Source: Candidatus Micropelagos thuwalensis (lineage in GTDB: Bacteria > Pseudomonadota > Alphaproteobacteria > RS24). From it: a stretch of 64,000 nucleotides of DNA. The first letter of the stretch is position 1, and each line of letters begins with the position of its first letter. The DNA lies in NCBI RefSeq assembly GCF_000469155.1, contig NZ_AWXE01000004.1, forward strand, positions 682,001-746,000, given 5' to 3'. Position numbers and translations under genes: made by a program. The notes beneath the pieces were generated by a model. That model saw only the letters and a program-made list of their open reading frames with translations. It ran no database searches and was not told where the DNA came from. Positions 31,750-42,800 of this stretch are shown one piece after another.

Positions 31750-31769
31750 ATATAAAGAAATCTTTATAT
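31750..31769. promoter_or_regulatory. 20-bp near-perfect palindrome upstream of ahcY
   Basis: ATATAAAGA, two central A bases and TCTTTATAT form arms of nine base pairs, 59 bases upstream of the ahcY ATG. It is most likely an operator or part of the promoter. It does not look like the core of a known SAH or SAM riboswitch. The binding protein is unknown. Confidence 0.4.
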
Positions 31770-31816
31770 TGTCATTGCTTTCAGCGTTTTAGGCTGATAA
31801 AAAGCCGATAAATTAA

Positions 31817-33118
<1,302 letters not shown>

Positions 33119-33130
33119 AAAATTTGCAGG

Positions 33131-34360
33131 TCAAAGAGCCATCAAGTCTTTAGCTGACAGGCTCTCATCTGCGAGCTTGTCAGGTTCGAAAACGTCGCCC
33201 TCGGCGGCACGGTGGACGAGTTTCTTGGCGACCATAAACTCGCCGGGTCTGTTTACCGCATCGACGGCAGTGAGTTGATCTCCCTTAAAGTAGAATACTG
33301 CGAAGGATCGGCTGTTTAAATCGCCGCGGGTCACGATTTTATCGTGGTCGCCTGACATACCAACAATCTGAAGCTTTACGTCATATTGATCTGACCAAAA
33401 CCAAGGTATCTGGTGATAGGCGACAGGTGTGCCGAGAATATCGCTCGCAGCGGCTTTGCCCTGTTCGATGGCATTTTGAACAGACTCGAGGCGCAGGCGA
33501 CGACCCAGCAAATCATTTGGGTGCTGGGTGCAATCTCCAGCGGCATAAATATCTGGATGGGATGTGCGGGCTACGTCATTAACAACAATACCGTTATCCA
33601 CGTCCAGCCCAGCGGCTTCAGCCAGCTCGGTATTGGGTACAATACCGATACCGACAACAACGCAATCTGCTTCAAGAATTCGTCCGTCTGACAGTTCGAC
33701 GCCTGACACAGTGACCTCAGTTCCATGAAGACCGGCGACGCCTGTGCCTGTCAGGATGGTTACACCCTCTTCGGCATGGACGCGTTGATAAAAGGCCGAC
33801 ATGACTGAATCGGTTACCCGTGCGAGCACCCTGTCAGCGGCTTCAATGACGGTGGTTTCCAGACCCATTTTGCAGGCAACAGCTGCTGTCTCGAGACCGA
33901 TATAGCCGCCCCCGATAATGATGAGTTTTTTTCCTGGTGTAAAAGCGGGTTTCATTGCGTCTATATCGGCAATAGTGCGTACGTCAAAAATGTTCTTCAG
34001 TTCCGCGCCCGGAAGGGGTAATTGGCGAGGGCGTGAGCCTGTGCAGATAATCAGTTTGGAGAAAGCAAGGTCGCTTTGATCTTCTAGCGTCACAGTTTTT
34101 TTGTCGGCAGAAATAGCCGTGGCGCGGCAACCCAGTTTCAGCGTCACATTTTCATTGTCATAATATTCTTGCCCCCTGAAAAACAGCCGTTCAGCCTCCA
34201 TTTCACCAGACAAATATTTTTTTGAAAGCGGCGGGCGTTGATAGGGTAATTCTTGTTCATCACCGACCAGAGTGATGGCTTCTTCATATCCACCTTGCCG
34301 GAGACTAACAATGGCTTGTGCTGCTGCTTGACCGGCGCCGATAATAACAATGTGATTCAT
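33131..34360 (-). CDS. FAD-dependent ferredoxin/rubredoxin reductase-like oxidoreductase
   Basis: The 409-residue protein has two Rossmann motifs: FAD (IVIIGAGQAAAQAIVSL) and NAD(P)H (KLIIIGGGYIGLETAAVACKMG). The substrate-entry segment LPYQRPPLSKKYLSGE and IYAAGDCTQHPN match the BphA4 / putidaredoxin-reductase class, which passes electrons from NADH to a [2Fe-2S] ferredoxin or rubredoxin. The C-terminal domain is complete. No ferredoxin or oxygenase gene is adjacent, so the partner is unknown. It converges on ahcY with a 12-base gap. Confidence 0.9.
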   Translation of the reverse strand: MNHIVIIGAGQAAAQAIVSLRQGGYEEAITLVGDEQELPYQRPPLSKKYLSGEMEAERLFFRGQEYYDNENVTLKLGCRATAISADKKTVTLEDQSDLAFSKLIICTGSRPRQLPLPGAELKNIFDVRTIADIDAMKPAFTPGKKLIIIGGGYIGLETAAVACKMGLETTVIEAADRVLARVTDSVMSAFYQRVHAEEGVTILTGTGVAGLHGTEVTVSGVELSDGRILEADCVVVGIGIVPNTELAEAAGLDVDNGIVVNDVARTSHPDIYAAGDCTQHPNDLLGRRLRLESVQNAIEQGKAAASDILGTPVAYHQIPWFWSDQYDVKLQIVGMSGDHDKIVTRGDLNSRSFAVFYFKGDQLTAVDAVNRPGEFMVAKKLVHRAAEGDVFEPDKLADESLSAKDLMAL

Positions 34361-34450
34361 GAGTCATTTCCTATTTTTGCAGCAGGATAAAAACATTTGG
34401 TAAACTTTCAACCCTTGCGACAATAATTTTCACCATATACAACCACATTT

Positions 34451-35971
34451 ATGAAAAATGGGAATGCGACAATTTCCGTAAAATTGGCTTTGCCCGATAT
34501 TTCGGCTGTCAGGCGTTTTGCAGGATGGATAGCTCCACGGCTAAACAAAGGTGACTGGTTATTGTTGTCCGGCGATTTGGGTGCAGGCAAAACGGAACTC
34601 GCACGAGGCATTATTCGCCAGATTTTCGGTGTGTATACAGATGTGCCTAGTCCTACATTCACACTCATTCAGCATTACGAGTCACCAGAAATTAAATTAT
34701 TGCATACCGATCTTTATCGTCTTGAAAGTTCTGAAGAAATAGCTGAATTGGGGCTTCTGGATGAAACAGATAGCATCGTTCTGGTTGAATGGCCAGAAAA
34801 ACTCGGTGCGTATATGCCGGAAAAAGCGGTGACGATACACCTGGAGGATGTTGGATCTATACGCCAATGCACGCTCCACGTCGTCCCGGATAATGCTGAC
34901 TTTTTTCATGGACTTGATGATTTTATCAACCGTGAGAAGGTGCTAACCGATTTTCTGGAAAAAAACGGTTATGGGCAAGCTGTTCGAACGACATTGGCTG
35001 GTGACGCATCAAGCCGTCGCTATGAGAGACTTGAGATGGATAATAAGCGTTTCATCTTGATGGACTGGCCGGCTCTTCCAAATGAAAATGATGACTATAA
35101 GGCGAAGGTTTTTCTCTCCAAAAGTGTCACGGATTTTCGTGATATATGCGCTTACTTAATCCGGTGTGGTTTGTCCGCCCCCGAAATTTACGCGCAGGAT
35201 GACGCACAGGGTTTTCTGGTGTTGGAGGATTTCGGTCAACATAATTTCACAGAAACTATAGACGCGAAAGACCCGCATTTACCCATTTTATATCACGAGT
35301 CCATCATGGCTCTCGCGGCGCTTTATCATCATGCAGATACGAAAAATCCTCAAACCAACGGAAGGCAATTCAGTACGCCGGTTCGTTATGACAAAGCAAT
35401 TATTTTAACCGAAATTCAGAAATTCATTGATTGGTATATGCCCTCATTAGAAAAGACCTTACCTGATAGCGCGCTTGCAGCTTGGGAAGAGATTTGGGGG
35501 ACGTTGGTCACCAAGCTGGAAGCTATGAAGGTCCATGATGTGATGATGCTCAGAGATGTTCACTCGCCCAATTTGCATTGGCTCGACAATCGCCAGTCCA
35601 TAAGACGTGTCGGGTTTATTGATATTCAGGACGGTATCGCCGGGCACCCCGCTTATGATGTGGTGTCGTTGCTTCAGGATGCGCGGCGCGATTTGCCGAA
35701 AGATTTTGAAGGACGGTTCAAAGCCCTTTATGTGACTGAAACTGGTCTGGATGCTGAAGATTTTGACACAGCCTATAACATTTTTGGGGTGCAGCGAAAT
35801 CTTAGAATTTTGGGTATTTTTGTTTGGCTTTCGAAAGTGCAGGGCAAATCAAGCTATTTGCAACATATTCCAAGGGTGAATGGTTATATTAAGGCTGGCT
35901 TGGCACATGCGGCGCTGGCTGATTTGCGGGGCTGGTTTGAGACTTATGTTCCAGAGGTGCTGGCAACATGA
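34451..35971 (+). CDS. Fusion of TsaE (tRNA t6A) and AmgK-like sugar kinase
   Basis: Two proteins in one 506-residue chain. Residues about 1-150 are TsaE, the ATPase for tRNA threonylcarbamoyladenosine synthesis (P-loop GDLGAGKTE at 41-49, then VPSPTFTLIQHYE and LVEWPEKLG). Residues about 165-506 are an aminoglycoside-phosphotransferase fold like AmgK, the anomeric N-acetylmuramate/N-acetylglucosamine kinase (AGDASSRRYERLE, LRDVHSPNLHWL, GFIDIQDGIAGHPAYDVVSLLQDAR). The same fusion is known in other alphaproteobacteria. The murU gene overlaps its stop by four bases, which supports the AmgK assignment. Confidence 0.92.
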   Translation: MKNGNATISVKLALPDISAVRRFAGWIAPRLNKGDWLLLSGDLGAGKTELARGIIRQIFGVYTDVPSPTFTLIQHYESPEIKLLHTDLYRLESSEEIAELGLLDETDSIVLVEWPEKLGAYMPEKAVTIHLEDVGSIRQCTLHVVPDNADFFHGLDDFINREKVLTDFLEKNGYGQAVRTTLAGDASSRRYERLEMDNKRFILMDWPALPNENDDYKAKVFLSKSVTDFRDICAYLIRCGLSAPEIYAQDDAQGFLVLEDFGQHNFTETIDAKDPHLPILYHESIMALAALYHHADTKNPQTNGRQFSTPVRYDKAIILTEIQKFIDWYMPSLEKTLPDSALAAWEEIWGTLVTKLEAMKVHDVMMLRDVHSPNLHWLDNRQSIRRVGFIDIQDGIAGHPAYDVVSLLQDARRDLPKDFEGRFKALYVTETGLDAEDFDTAYNIFGVQRNLRILGIFVWLSKVQGKSSYLQHIPRVNGYIKAGLAHAALADLRGWFETYVPEVLAT

Positions 35972-36720
35972 CCTCTCCAATGTCTAAGCCGACACATGCC
36001 ATGGTGCTTGCAGCCGGATTGGGGCAGCGGATGCAGGCCTCCGAAACGGACCCGCCGAAACCTCTAACCAAAATCGGTGGCATTGCCTTATTGGATCGCA
36101 TGCTGACACGCCTTGCGGATTTCGGGGTAACGCATGTGGTGATTAATCTGCATCATAAATCGGAGATGATTGAGGCGCATTTGCGAGATGTAGATTATCC
36201 CTTTGAAATTATTTTTTCCGATGAACGCGCCAGCTTAATGGAGACAGGGGGGGGTGTTTTTCAAGCTCTCCCCCTGCTCGGTGATATGCCGTTTTTCGTG
36301 TGTAACGCGGATGTGCTTTGGATTGAAAACGCCAAAAATGTGAACACGAAGACGCTTGAAAAGTTAGCAAGCACTTTTGAGCCGGAGAAAATGGACGCGT
36401 GCTTGTTACTAGCCTCAAGAGATAATTGCACCGGTTATGATGGTACAGGGGATTTCAACTATACGCTGCATGGAAAGATTGAAAGACGTAAAGTGGAGTC
36501 GGGTGCGGAATGGATTTATGCCGGGGTTCAGATTGTATCACCCTCTCTGTTTGAAAAAACGCCTGAGGCGGTAAAGTCACACCCCTTTTCTTTTAATGTT
36601 TTATGGGATGAGTCACTTGCCGCAGAACGGCTTTACGGGTGTTCTTTGGATGGCACATGGTTGCATGTAGGCACACCGCAAGGTGTGCAAGATGCCGAAC
36701 GCATTTTGCAAGAAAAATAA
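35968..36720 (+). CDS. murU: MurU-like N-acetylmuramate-1-phosphate uridylyltransferase
   Basis: Nucleotidyltransferase of 250 residues. It starts HAMVLAAGLGQRMQASETDPPKPLTKIGG, the family nucleotide-binding loop with the catalytic lysine, and contains FVCNADVLWIE (metal-binding Asp) and WLHVGTPQ. With the AmgK domain upstream it would turn recycled N-acetylmuramate into UDP-MurNAc, bypassing de novo MurA/MurB. The frame stays intact through a run of eight G at 36247-36254. Confidence 0.88.
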   Translation: MTSPMSKPTHAMVLAAGLGQRMQASETDPPKPLTKIGGIALLDRMLTRLADFGVTHVVINLHHKSEMIEAHLRDVDYPFEIIFSDERASLMETGGGVFQALPLLGDMPFFVCNADVLWIENAKNVNTKTLEKLASTFEPEKMDACLLLASRDNCTGYDGTGDFNYTLHGKIERRKVESGAEWIYAGVQIVSPSLFEKTPEAVKSHPFSFNVLWDESLAAERLYGCSLDGTWLHVGTPQGVQDAERILQEK

Positions 36721-36766
36721 TCTCTAAACATATCCGCGCCCTCAGATAATTTGGTAGAATAAAAAC

Positions 36767-39700
36767 ATGTCACGACGCTCGCATGTTTTTAATATTCCTT
36801 CCGGCTTTAGCTTTCTTGAGCAACTGGCAACAACGATTTTATCTGACCCGACTCTCGATGGGTTATTTGACTCGCAAACACGCCTACAGGATTACACAAT
36901 TTTACTTCCGACTCGCCGGGCGGTAAGAAATTTACAAAATCTGTTGTTGCAAAAATCAGGAACAGATGTGCTTTTAATGCCTGAAATCCGCCCTCTGGGG
37001 GATGTCGATCCAGAGGAGATGATTTTTGCTGAGGCCGAGGCCGGACTAACAGGTCTTTCCGGTGCGTTACCTTCGCAGGTACCGGCAATCTCTGGCATTG
37101 AACGCGATATAAGTTTGATGAGCTTGGTTCAAGCCTGGCTTGAGACATCTGGTCGTGCCGGGGGGCTGGCATCAGCCTCGAAACTAACCGCTGAACTGAC
37201 AGCCCTGCTGGACAGTTTGCAAATTGAGGAAGTTGATACCTCTCAACTGAATTCCCTCGTGCCGGGCGAATTCAGTCATAATTGGCAACAGACGCTTGAA
37301 TTTCTAAAAATCTTAACATCGGCATGGCCGCTTCATAAACAAGAAATTGGTCGTTGTGATCCGAGTGAAAGGCGTCGCCTCTTATTGGACAGGCTGACGA
37401 CATTATGGACAACGCATCCCCCCGGCGGACCGGTCTTAGCAGCAGGGTCTACGGGGAGTATTCCTGCGACTTCTCGATTATTGCAATGCATTGCGCGGCT
37501 TGAAAAGGGGGCGGTTGTTTTATCGGGGTTGGACATGCAGTTGCCGCCGGAAGGTTGGGCACAATTAAAAAATGAACATGCTCATCCGCAATCTGGTTTG
37601 TTTCACCTTTGCGAGGCAATGGAATTACAACGATCAGATATTCGGACCTTCCCTGGATTACAGACAAAATCTACCACGAATATCCAATGCGCGCGTGCGG
37701 CCTTTGTGAACCAGGCTTTATGGCCGACATCGCTGACGGGGCGATGGGTTGATTTGCTCACGGACGAAAAACCATCCCAAAATCTTTTTGAAAACATGCA
37801 TATCTATGAGGCGCCGGATATACGAAGTGAAGCCGGCGTTATCGCCTTGGCCCTCAGAGAGGTTTTGGAAACGCCTAAAAAGACAGCCATGTTAATTACT
37901 CCCGATCGTCAATTGGCACGGCGCGTTTCGATTTTGCTGAGAAAATGGGGCGTTAAGATTAACGATACGGCGGGTCAACCATTGTCGCGGACACCGGTTG
38001 GTATTTTTGCCGGTCTGGTCTTACAAGCCATGGTTACTGACTTTTCCCCTGTTAATTTACTTGCTCTTTTAAAGCATCCTTTTTGCCGCGCTGGGCAGAG
38101 TGCCAAGACCTACCGACAGATGATTTCTCGATTGGAGCTTTATGCCCTTCGTGGCTTTAAGCCCGCAGGAAACGGGGTAAAAGTTGAGAGTAAAAACGGT
38201 CTTGATTATATCAAGGCGCGCCTTGAGCGCCTGCAATCTGAAAAAAGGCAGGACAAACAAAATACAAAAGAAGAAGCGCATATTGGCGAAGTGATTACCT
38301 TTATAGATAAGCTTCAGCAATTATTTAAGCCACTGAGGGAAGTGCCATTTCAGGCAACTTTGAACAAAGTTGGTCTGGCTCTTTTGGCGGTGATGGAGAG
38401 CCTCAGTCGTGATGACGCGAATATCTCAATTTTATGGGACTCTGCGCGGCAAGAGGATAGTGAGCATCTCGATGCCTTCATGTCGGTAATGGTTGAATTT
38501 ATTAAAGCTGAAGATTTCACTGTGCCACAAAGTGAATGGTCGGCTCTGTTAGATTACTGGCTATATCAGACGCCCGTTCGCCCAAGGGTCAATGCACATC
38601 CCAGATTATCAATTATGGGTTTGCTCGAAGCCCGGCTTGTTGACGCGGATTTGGTCATACTCGGTAGTCTGAATGAAGGGACTTGGCCGACCCTGCCGGA
38701 AACCGGGGCTTGGTTGTCGCGTCCTATGCGGGAGAGCCTTGGTATGGTTGCGCCGGAGCGCCGTATTGGTCAAAGTGCTCACGATTTCGTTCAGGCGTTT
38801 AGCGCACCGGAAGTCCTCCTGACCCGTGCGGAAAAAATATCAGGTACACCGCAATTGCCTTCACGCTGGTTGAGCCGCCTCAGAGCCTTACATGCAGGCT
38901 TATATGAGGATATCTGCTCCTGGCCAGATGCAGAGCGGTTATCAACTTTGTGGACGGCACTGGATACACCACCACCACCAAAGGCGGAAAAACGGCCTGA
39001 ACCTAAACCGCCTGCCGATGTTCGACCTGACCGCCTGTCCGTTACCCAAATTGCAACTCTTCAATCTGACCCATATGCAATTTACGCAAAACATATTTTG
39101 AAGCTTAAGCCGCTTGACCCGCTTGAAGCAGATGTGACCGCGGCGATACGCGGTAGTTTTATTCATAAAGTGTTGGAGCAATTCACTCTCAATCATCCAG
39201 ATACTTTGCCGGATGATACGGCCGCCGCTTTGCGCGAAACAGCATTAAAATTGGCTGATGAAACCGCCGAGGGGCAAGCTGTTTTGCTTTATTGGTGGTC
39301 AAGGTTTTCGGCTGTTGCAGATTGGATTGCGGATTTTGAAATGTCCCGTCGTCCCGGGATAAGCAAAATATTTACTGAAATTACCGGCAGTATGACATTC
39401 GATATTGCCAACAAGCCTTTTAATTTGACTGCTAAGGCTGACAGGATTGAGCTGACCGATAAGGGGTATATTAATATTCTCGATTACAAAACCGGATTAC
39501 CGCCCAGCAAGTCCGATATTGAAAAAATGCGTGCGCCGCAAATGCCACTTGAGGCCGCCATTGCCATTTCTGGTGGTTTTGAGGGTATCGACAAAAACGC
39601 CCGCATTAAGGAGCTGTCACATATTCAGGTGCATGGCGGGTATCCCGCAGGGACAATCAGAACGGAAGAGAACCCTGAGGAACTTGCTGAAACAGCCTTA

Positions 39701-39841
39701 TCCGGCTTGAAGAAATTACTGGAATATTACGCTGATGAAAACACGGCTTATATTCCCGAGCTTCACCCAGACCGTGTGAGCTTCAGGGATTATGCCCATC
39801 TTGCAAGGGTGCAAGAATGGATGAGCGAGGAAGATAGTTGA
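36767..39841 (+). CDS. addB: Double-strand break repair protein AddB (alphaproteobacterial type)
   Basis: Nuclease subunit of the AddAB end-resection complex. The 1024-residue protein begins VFNIPSGFSFLEQLATTIL and contains LLPTRRAVRNLQ. The inactive helicase-like core spans the middle (IMGLLEARLVDADLVILGSLNEGTWP), and a PD-(D/E)xK nuclease domain closes the chain (RGSFIHKVLEQF; ILDYKTGLPPS with catalytic Asp and Lys). There is no obvious N-terminal Walker A, which is usual for this group. The addA gene follows after one base. Confidence 0.95.
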   Translation: MSRRSHVFNIPSGFSFLEQLATTILSDPTLDGLFDSQTRLQDYTILLPTRRAVRNLQNLLLQKSGTDVLLMPEIRPLGDVDPEEMIFAEAEAGLTGLSGALPSQVPAISGIERDISLMSLVQAWLETSGRAGGLASASKLTAELTALLDSLQIEEVDTSQLNSLVPGEFSHNWQQTLEFLKILTSAWPLHKQEIGRCDPSERRRLLLDRLTTLWTTHPPGGPVLAAGSTGSIPATSRLLQCIARLEKGAVVLSGLDMQLPPEGWAQLKNEHAHPQSGLFHLCEAMELQRSDIRTFPGLQTKSTTNIQCARAAFVNQALWPTSLTGRWVDLLTDEKPSQNLFENMHIYEAPDIRSEAGVIALALREVLETPKKTAMLITPDRQLARRVSILLRKWGVKINDTAGQPLSRTPVGIFAGLVLQAMVTDFSPVNLLALLKHPFCRAGQSAKTYRQMISRLELYALRGFKPAGNGVKVESKNGLDYIKARLERLQSEKRQDKQNTKEEAHIGEVITFIDKLQQLFKPLREVPFQATLNKVGLALLAVMESLSRDDANISILWDSARQEDSEHLDAFMSVMVEFIKAEDFTVPQSEWSALLDYWLYQTPVRPRVNAHPRLSIMGLLEARLVDADLVILGSLNEGTWPTLPETGAWLSRPMRESLGMVAPERRIGQSAHDFVQAFSAPEVLLTRAEKISGTPQLPSRWLSRLRALHAGLYEDICSWPDAERLSTLWTALDTPPPPKAEKRPEPKPPADVRPDRLSVTQIATLQSDPYAIYAKHILKLKPLDPLEADVTAAIRGSFIHKVLEQFTLNHPDTLPDDTAAALRETALKLADETAEGQAVLLYWWSRFSAVADWIADFEMSRRPGISKIFTEITGSMTFDIANKPFNLTAKADRIELTDKGYINILDYKTGLPPSKSDIEKMRAPQMPLEAAIAISGGFEGIDKNARIKELSHIQVHGGYPAGTIRTEENPEELAETALSGLKKLLEYYADENTAYIPELHPDRVSFRDYAHLARVQEWMSEEDS

Positions 39842-39842
39842 T

Positions 39843-42800
39843 ATGGAGCGCGCACATCAGCAAGCTGTTCAAGAGGCTACCAGTGCAGAAAACTCTGCAT
39901 GGGTGTCAGCGCATGCGGGGTCGGGCAAGACCTATGTGTTAATCACCCGTCTGGTGACGCTCATGCTGTCCGGCACGCGGCCTGAAAAACTTCTCTGCCT
40001 GACTTACACGCGTGCAGCTGCGGCGGAAATGAAGCAACGCCTTAATGATTTGTTGGGTGAATGGGCGGTATTGCCGGATGGTAAGTTGAAATCCGAAATG
40101 AAACGCCGCACCGGTCTAACGCCAACACAAAAACAAATTAACGATGTGCGTCAGCTTTTTGCCCGCGCTATGGACACACCTGGAGGTCTGAAAATTCAGA
40201 CAATTCACGCTTTTTGTGAAGCTTTGCTGAATCGCTTTCCCCTTGAAGCTGGCATATCACCGGGTTTCAAAGTGATGGACGAAAGGGCTTTTCAGGCACT
40301 TGCGACAGATACGCGACAAAAAATTCTTCAACAAACCGAGTCAGATGAGCTGACAAAAGCACTGCAACGATTAACGCGGCGCATGAATGAAACTGTTTTT
40401 AACAATTTGTGTAAAGCTATTACTGAAAAGCGGCGAGATTTTTTGACGCAAAGCGATGAAGAGCGACGTGACGGGTTAATGAATATGTTGAACGTAACAC
40501 AGCATGTTCCGTTGGAAAGCTTCGGCGACGCGTTTATCAAGGGTATCTCAAATTCCACATTGGTGGATGCAGCGCAATGCCTTAAAAAGTCCGGCACAAG
40601 TGATCAGAAACTCGCCAACTCAATTGAGACATTGCTGGCGGCGCTCGAACAATTCACCGATTTTGAAATGCTTTTCCCGACGATGGAAGATTTCTTCATG
40701 ACGGATAATGGCCCTCGAAAGAAATTTGCTACCAAATCTGTTGCCGAAGAATTCCCGAAAGAAACCGGCTATTTGTTGGAGCTTCAGGCGATTTATATCC
40801 GCTTGCGGGAGGATTTTCTCGCGCAGCTTAATCTACAAATTTCTTTGGATATTTATACTCTGGCAGATGCGTTGCTGGCTGAGATTGACCTCAAAAAAAA
40901 TCAACAGGGTTATCTTGATTATGATGATTTAATTTTTTATGCCGATAAACTTCTCAGCAATCGCCGGGATACTGGATGGGTGCTGTATAAGCTGGATGGC
41001 GGCATTGATCATATTCTGGTCGATGAGGCGCAGGATACAAGCCCGCGGCAATGGTCGGTTATCTCCGCTATTGCGGAGGAGTTTTTTGCCGGTGAAGGCG
41101 CCTCCCCCCGCCAGCGTACCCTATTTGCCGTAGGCGATGAGAAACAATCCATATTTAGTTTTCAGGGGGCAGACCCCGATAAATTTGATGGCATGCGGAG
41201 TTTTTACGCAGACAAAACCGCCCATGCGCAGGCTGATTTTAAACAGGTTGAACTCACTGCATCCTGGCGATCCACAAAGGATGTTTTGCACCTTGTTGAT
41301 AGGGTTTGTGAAAATCAGAAAGTGCAGTCGCAATTAACCAAGCAGGGTGAGAAGGTTTCGCATATCAGCATGCGTGCCAAGAAAAATGAGACAGGCGGGT
41401 TGGTAACATTATGGCCGGTTGAAAAAGGTGAAACACGCCCGGCGGTAGATTTATTTGACCCCCGACAGGCTTCGGAAACTGCATCGGACATCACAGGTGG
41501 GGTGACGATGACACCACAGCAAAAGGTGGCGCGCAAAATTGCGCATCAAATTGCCGAATGGCGGGATGATCCAGAGAGCAATATCACGCCTGGCGATATT
41601 TTGATTTTGGTACAAAATCGCGGACCATTTGTGCAAGATATGATACGTGCTCTCAAGAGCCAACATCCGCCGATAGATGTTGCCGGGGCTGACCGGATGA
41701 CATTGACTGACCAGTTAGCAGTTAAAGATCTTATCTGCGCTGGGCAAATTGTTTTGATGCCGCAAGATGATTTGATGTTAGCTACATTTTTACGCTCGCC
41801 ATTAGGGGGGATGAGTGAACAGGACCTTATGACACTCTGTCTCAATTCTGGGTTTAATCGTGGAAAAAAATCTTTGCTTGCCTGTTTGCGTCAAATTGAT
41901 GCCGACGGGACATCTGGCGAAGACAAGGGTTATCTCATGCGCGCCCGTGCAGCATTGGAGATGATTGATATTTTGATGACCCATGCTGACAAGCTCCCGC
42001 CGTATGAATTCTATGCTTATTTGTTAGACGCGCTTTCCGGGCGGGACAAATTAAGAGCCCGGTTGGGGGTAGAGGTCGATGATCCAGTGGAGGAGTTTTT
42101 AAATCAGGCGCTGGAATATGAGCGACAAAATTTGCCCAGCCAGCAAGGTTTTTTGCACAGAATTCAATATGATGATTTGCAAATCAAGCGAGATATGGAA
42201 CAGGGGGGCGATGCGGTGCGTATTATGACAGTGCATGGCGCCAAAGGTCTTGAAGCACCGGTGGTTTTCTTGCCTGATACTTGCCGTTCGCCCGTTAAAT
42301 CCGCAAATCTTCAATCGCCTATAAGCTTTTCTCCTGCAGGGAATGTTCTGTGGCAGCCATCGAAAAAACTTATCAGTAAAGCGGGAAAACAAACCGGCGA
42401 TAAAGAGCGCGCCCTTGAAAGTGCCGAGCACAAGCGGCTTCTATATGTCGCGCTCACACGCGCAAGAGACCGTCTATATGTCACAGGATTTCTTCCCGCG
42501 AATAGGAATTTGCCAGAGGCCTGCTGGTACAGTCTGATTGAAGAAGGCATAAAACTTGACGGGCATGCTTTGCCGGATGGGGCTGGGTGGCAAATTGGAG
42601 ATGCTTCTGCTGTCGGTGAAAAAATTGCGCTTGATGAAGAAGGTGTTGTGTCTTCTGAAGTACCAAATGCGGAAGACCTTCCAACAACTCATGTGCCGCT
42701 TCCATCATGGGTAAATCAGGCCGCCAAAAGGGAATCCATTTCAAACCTGCCACTTGGTCCCTCTGATTATTTTCACCAAAGGCGGGGGCCTAAAGACCCG

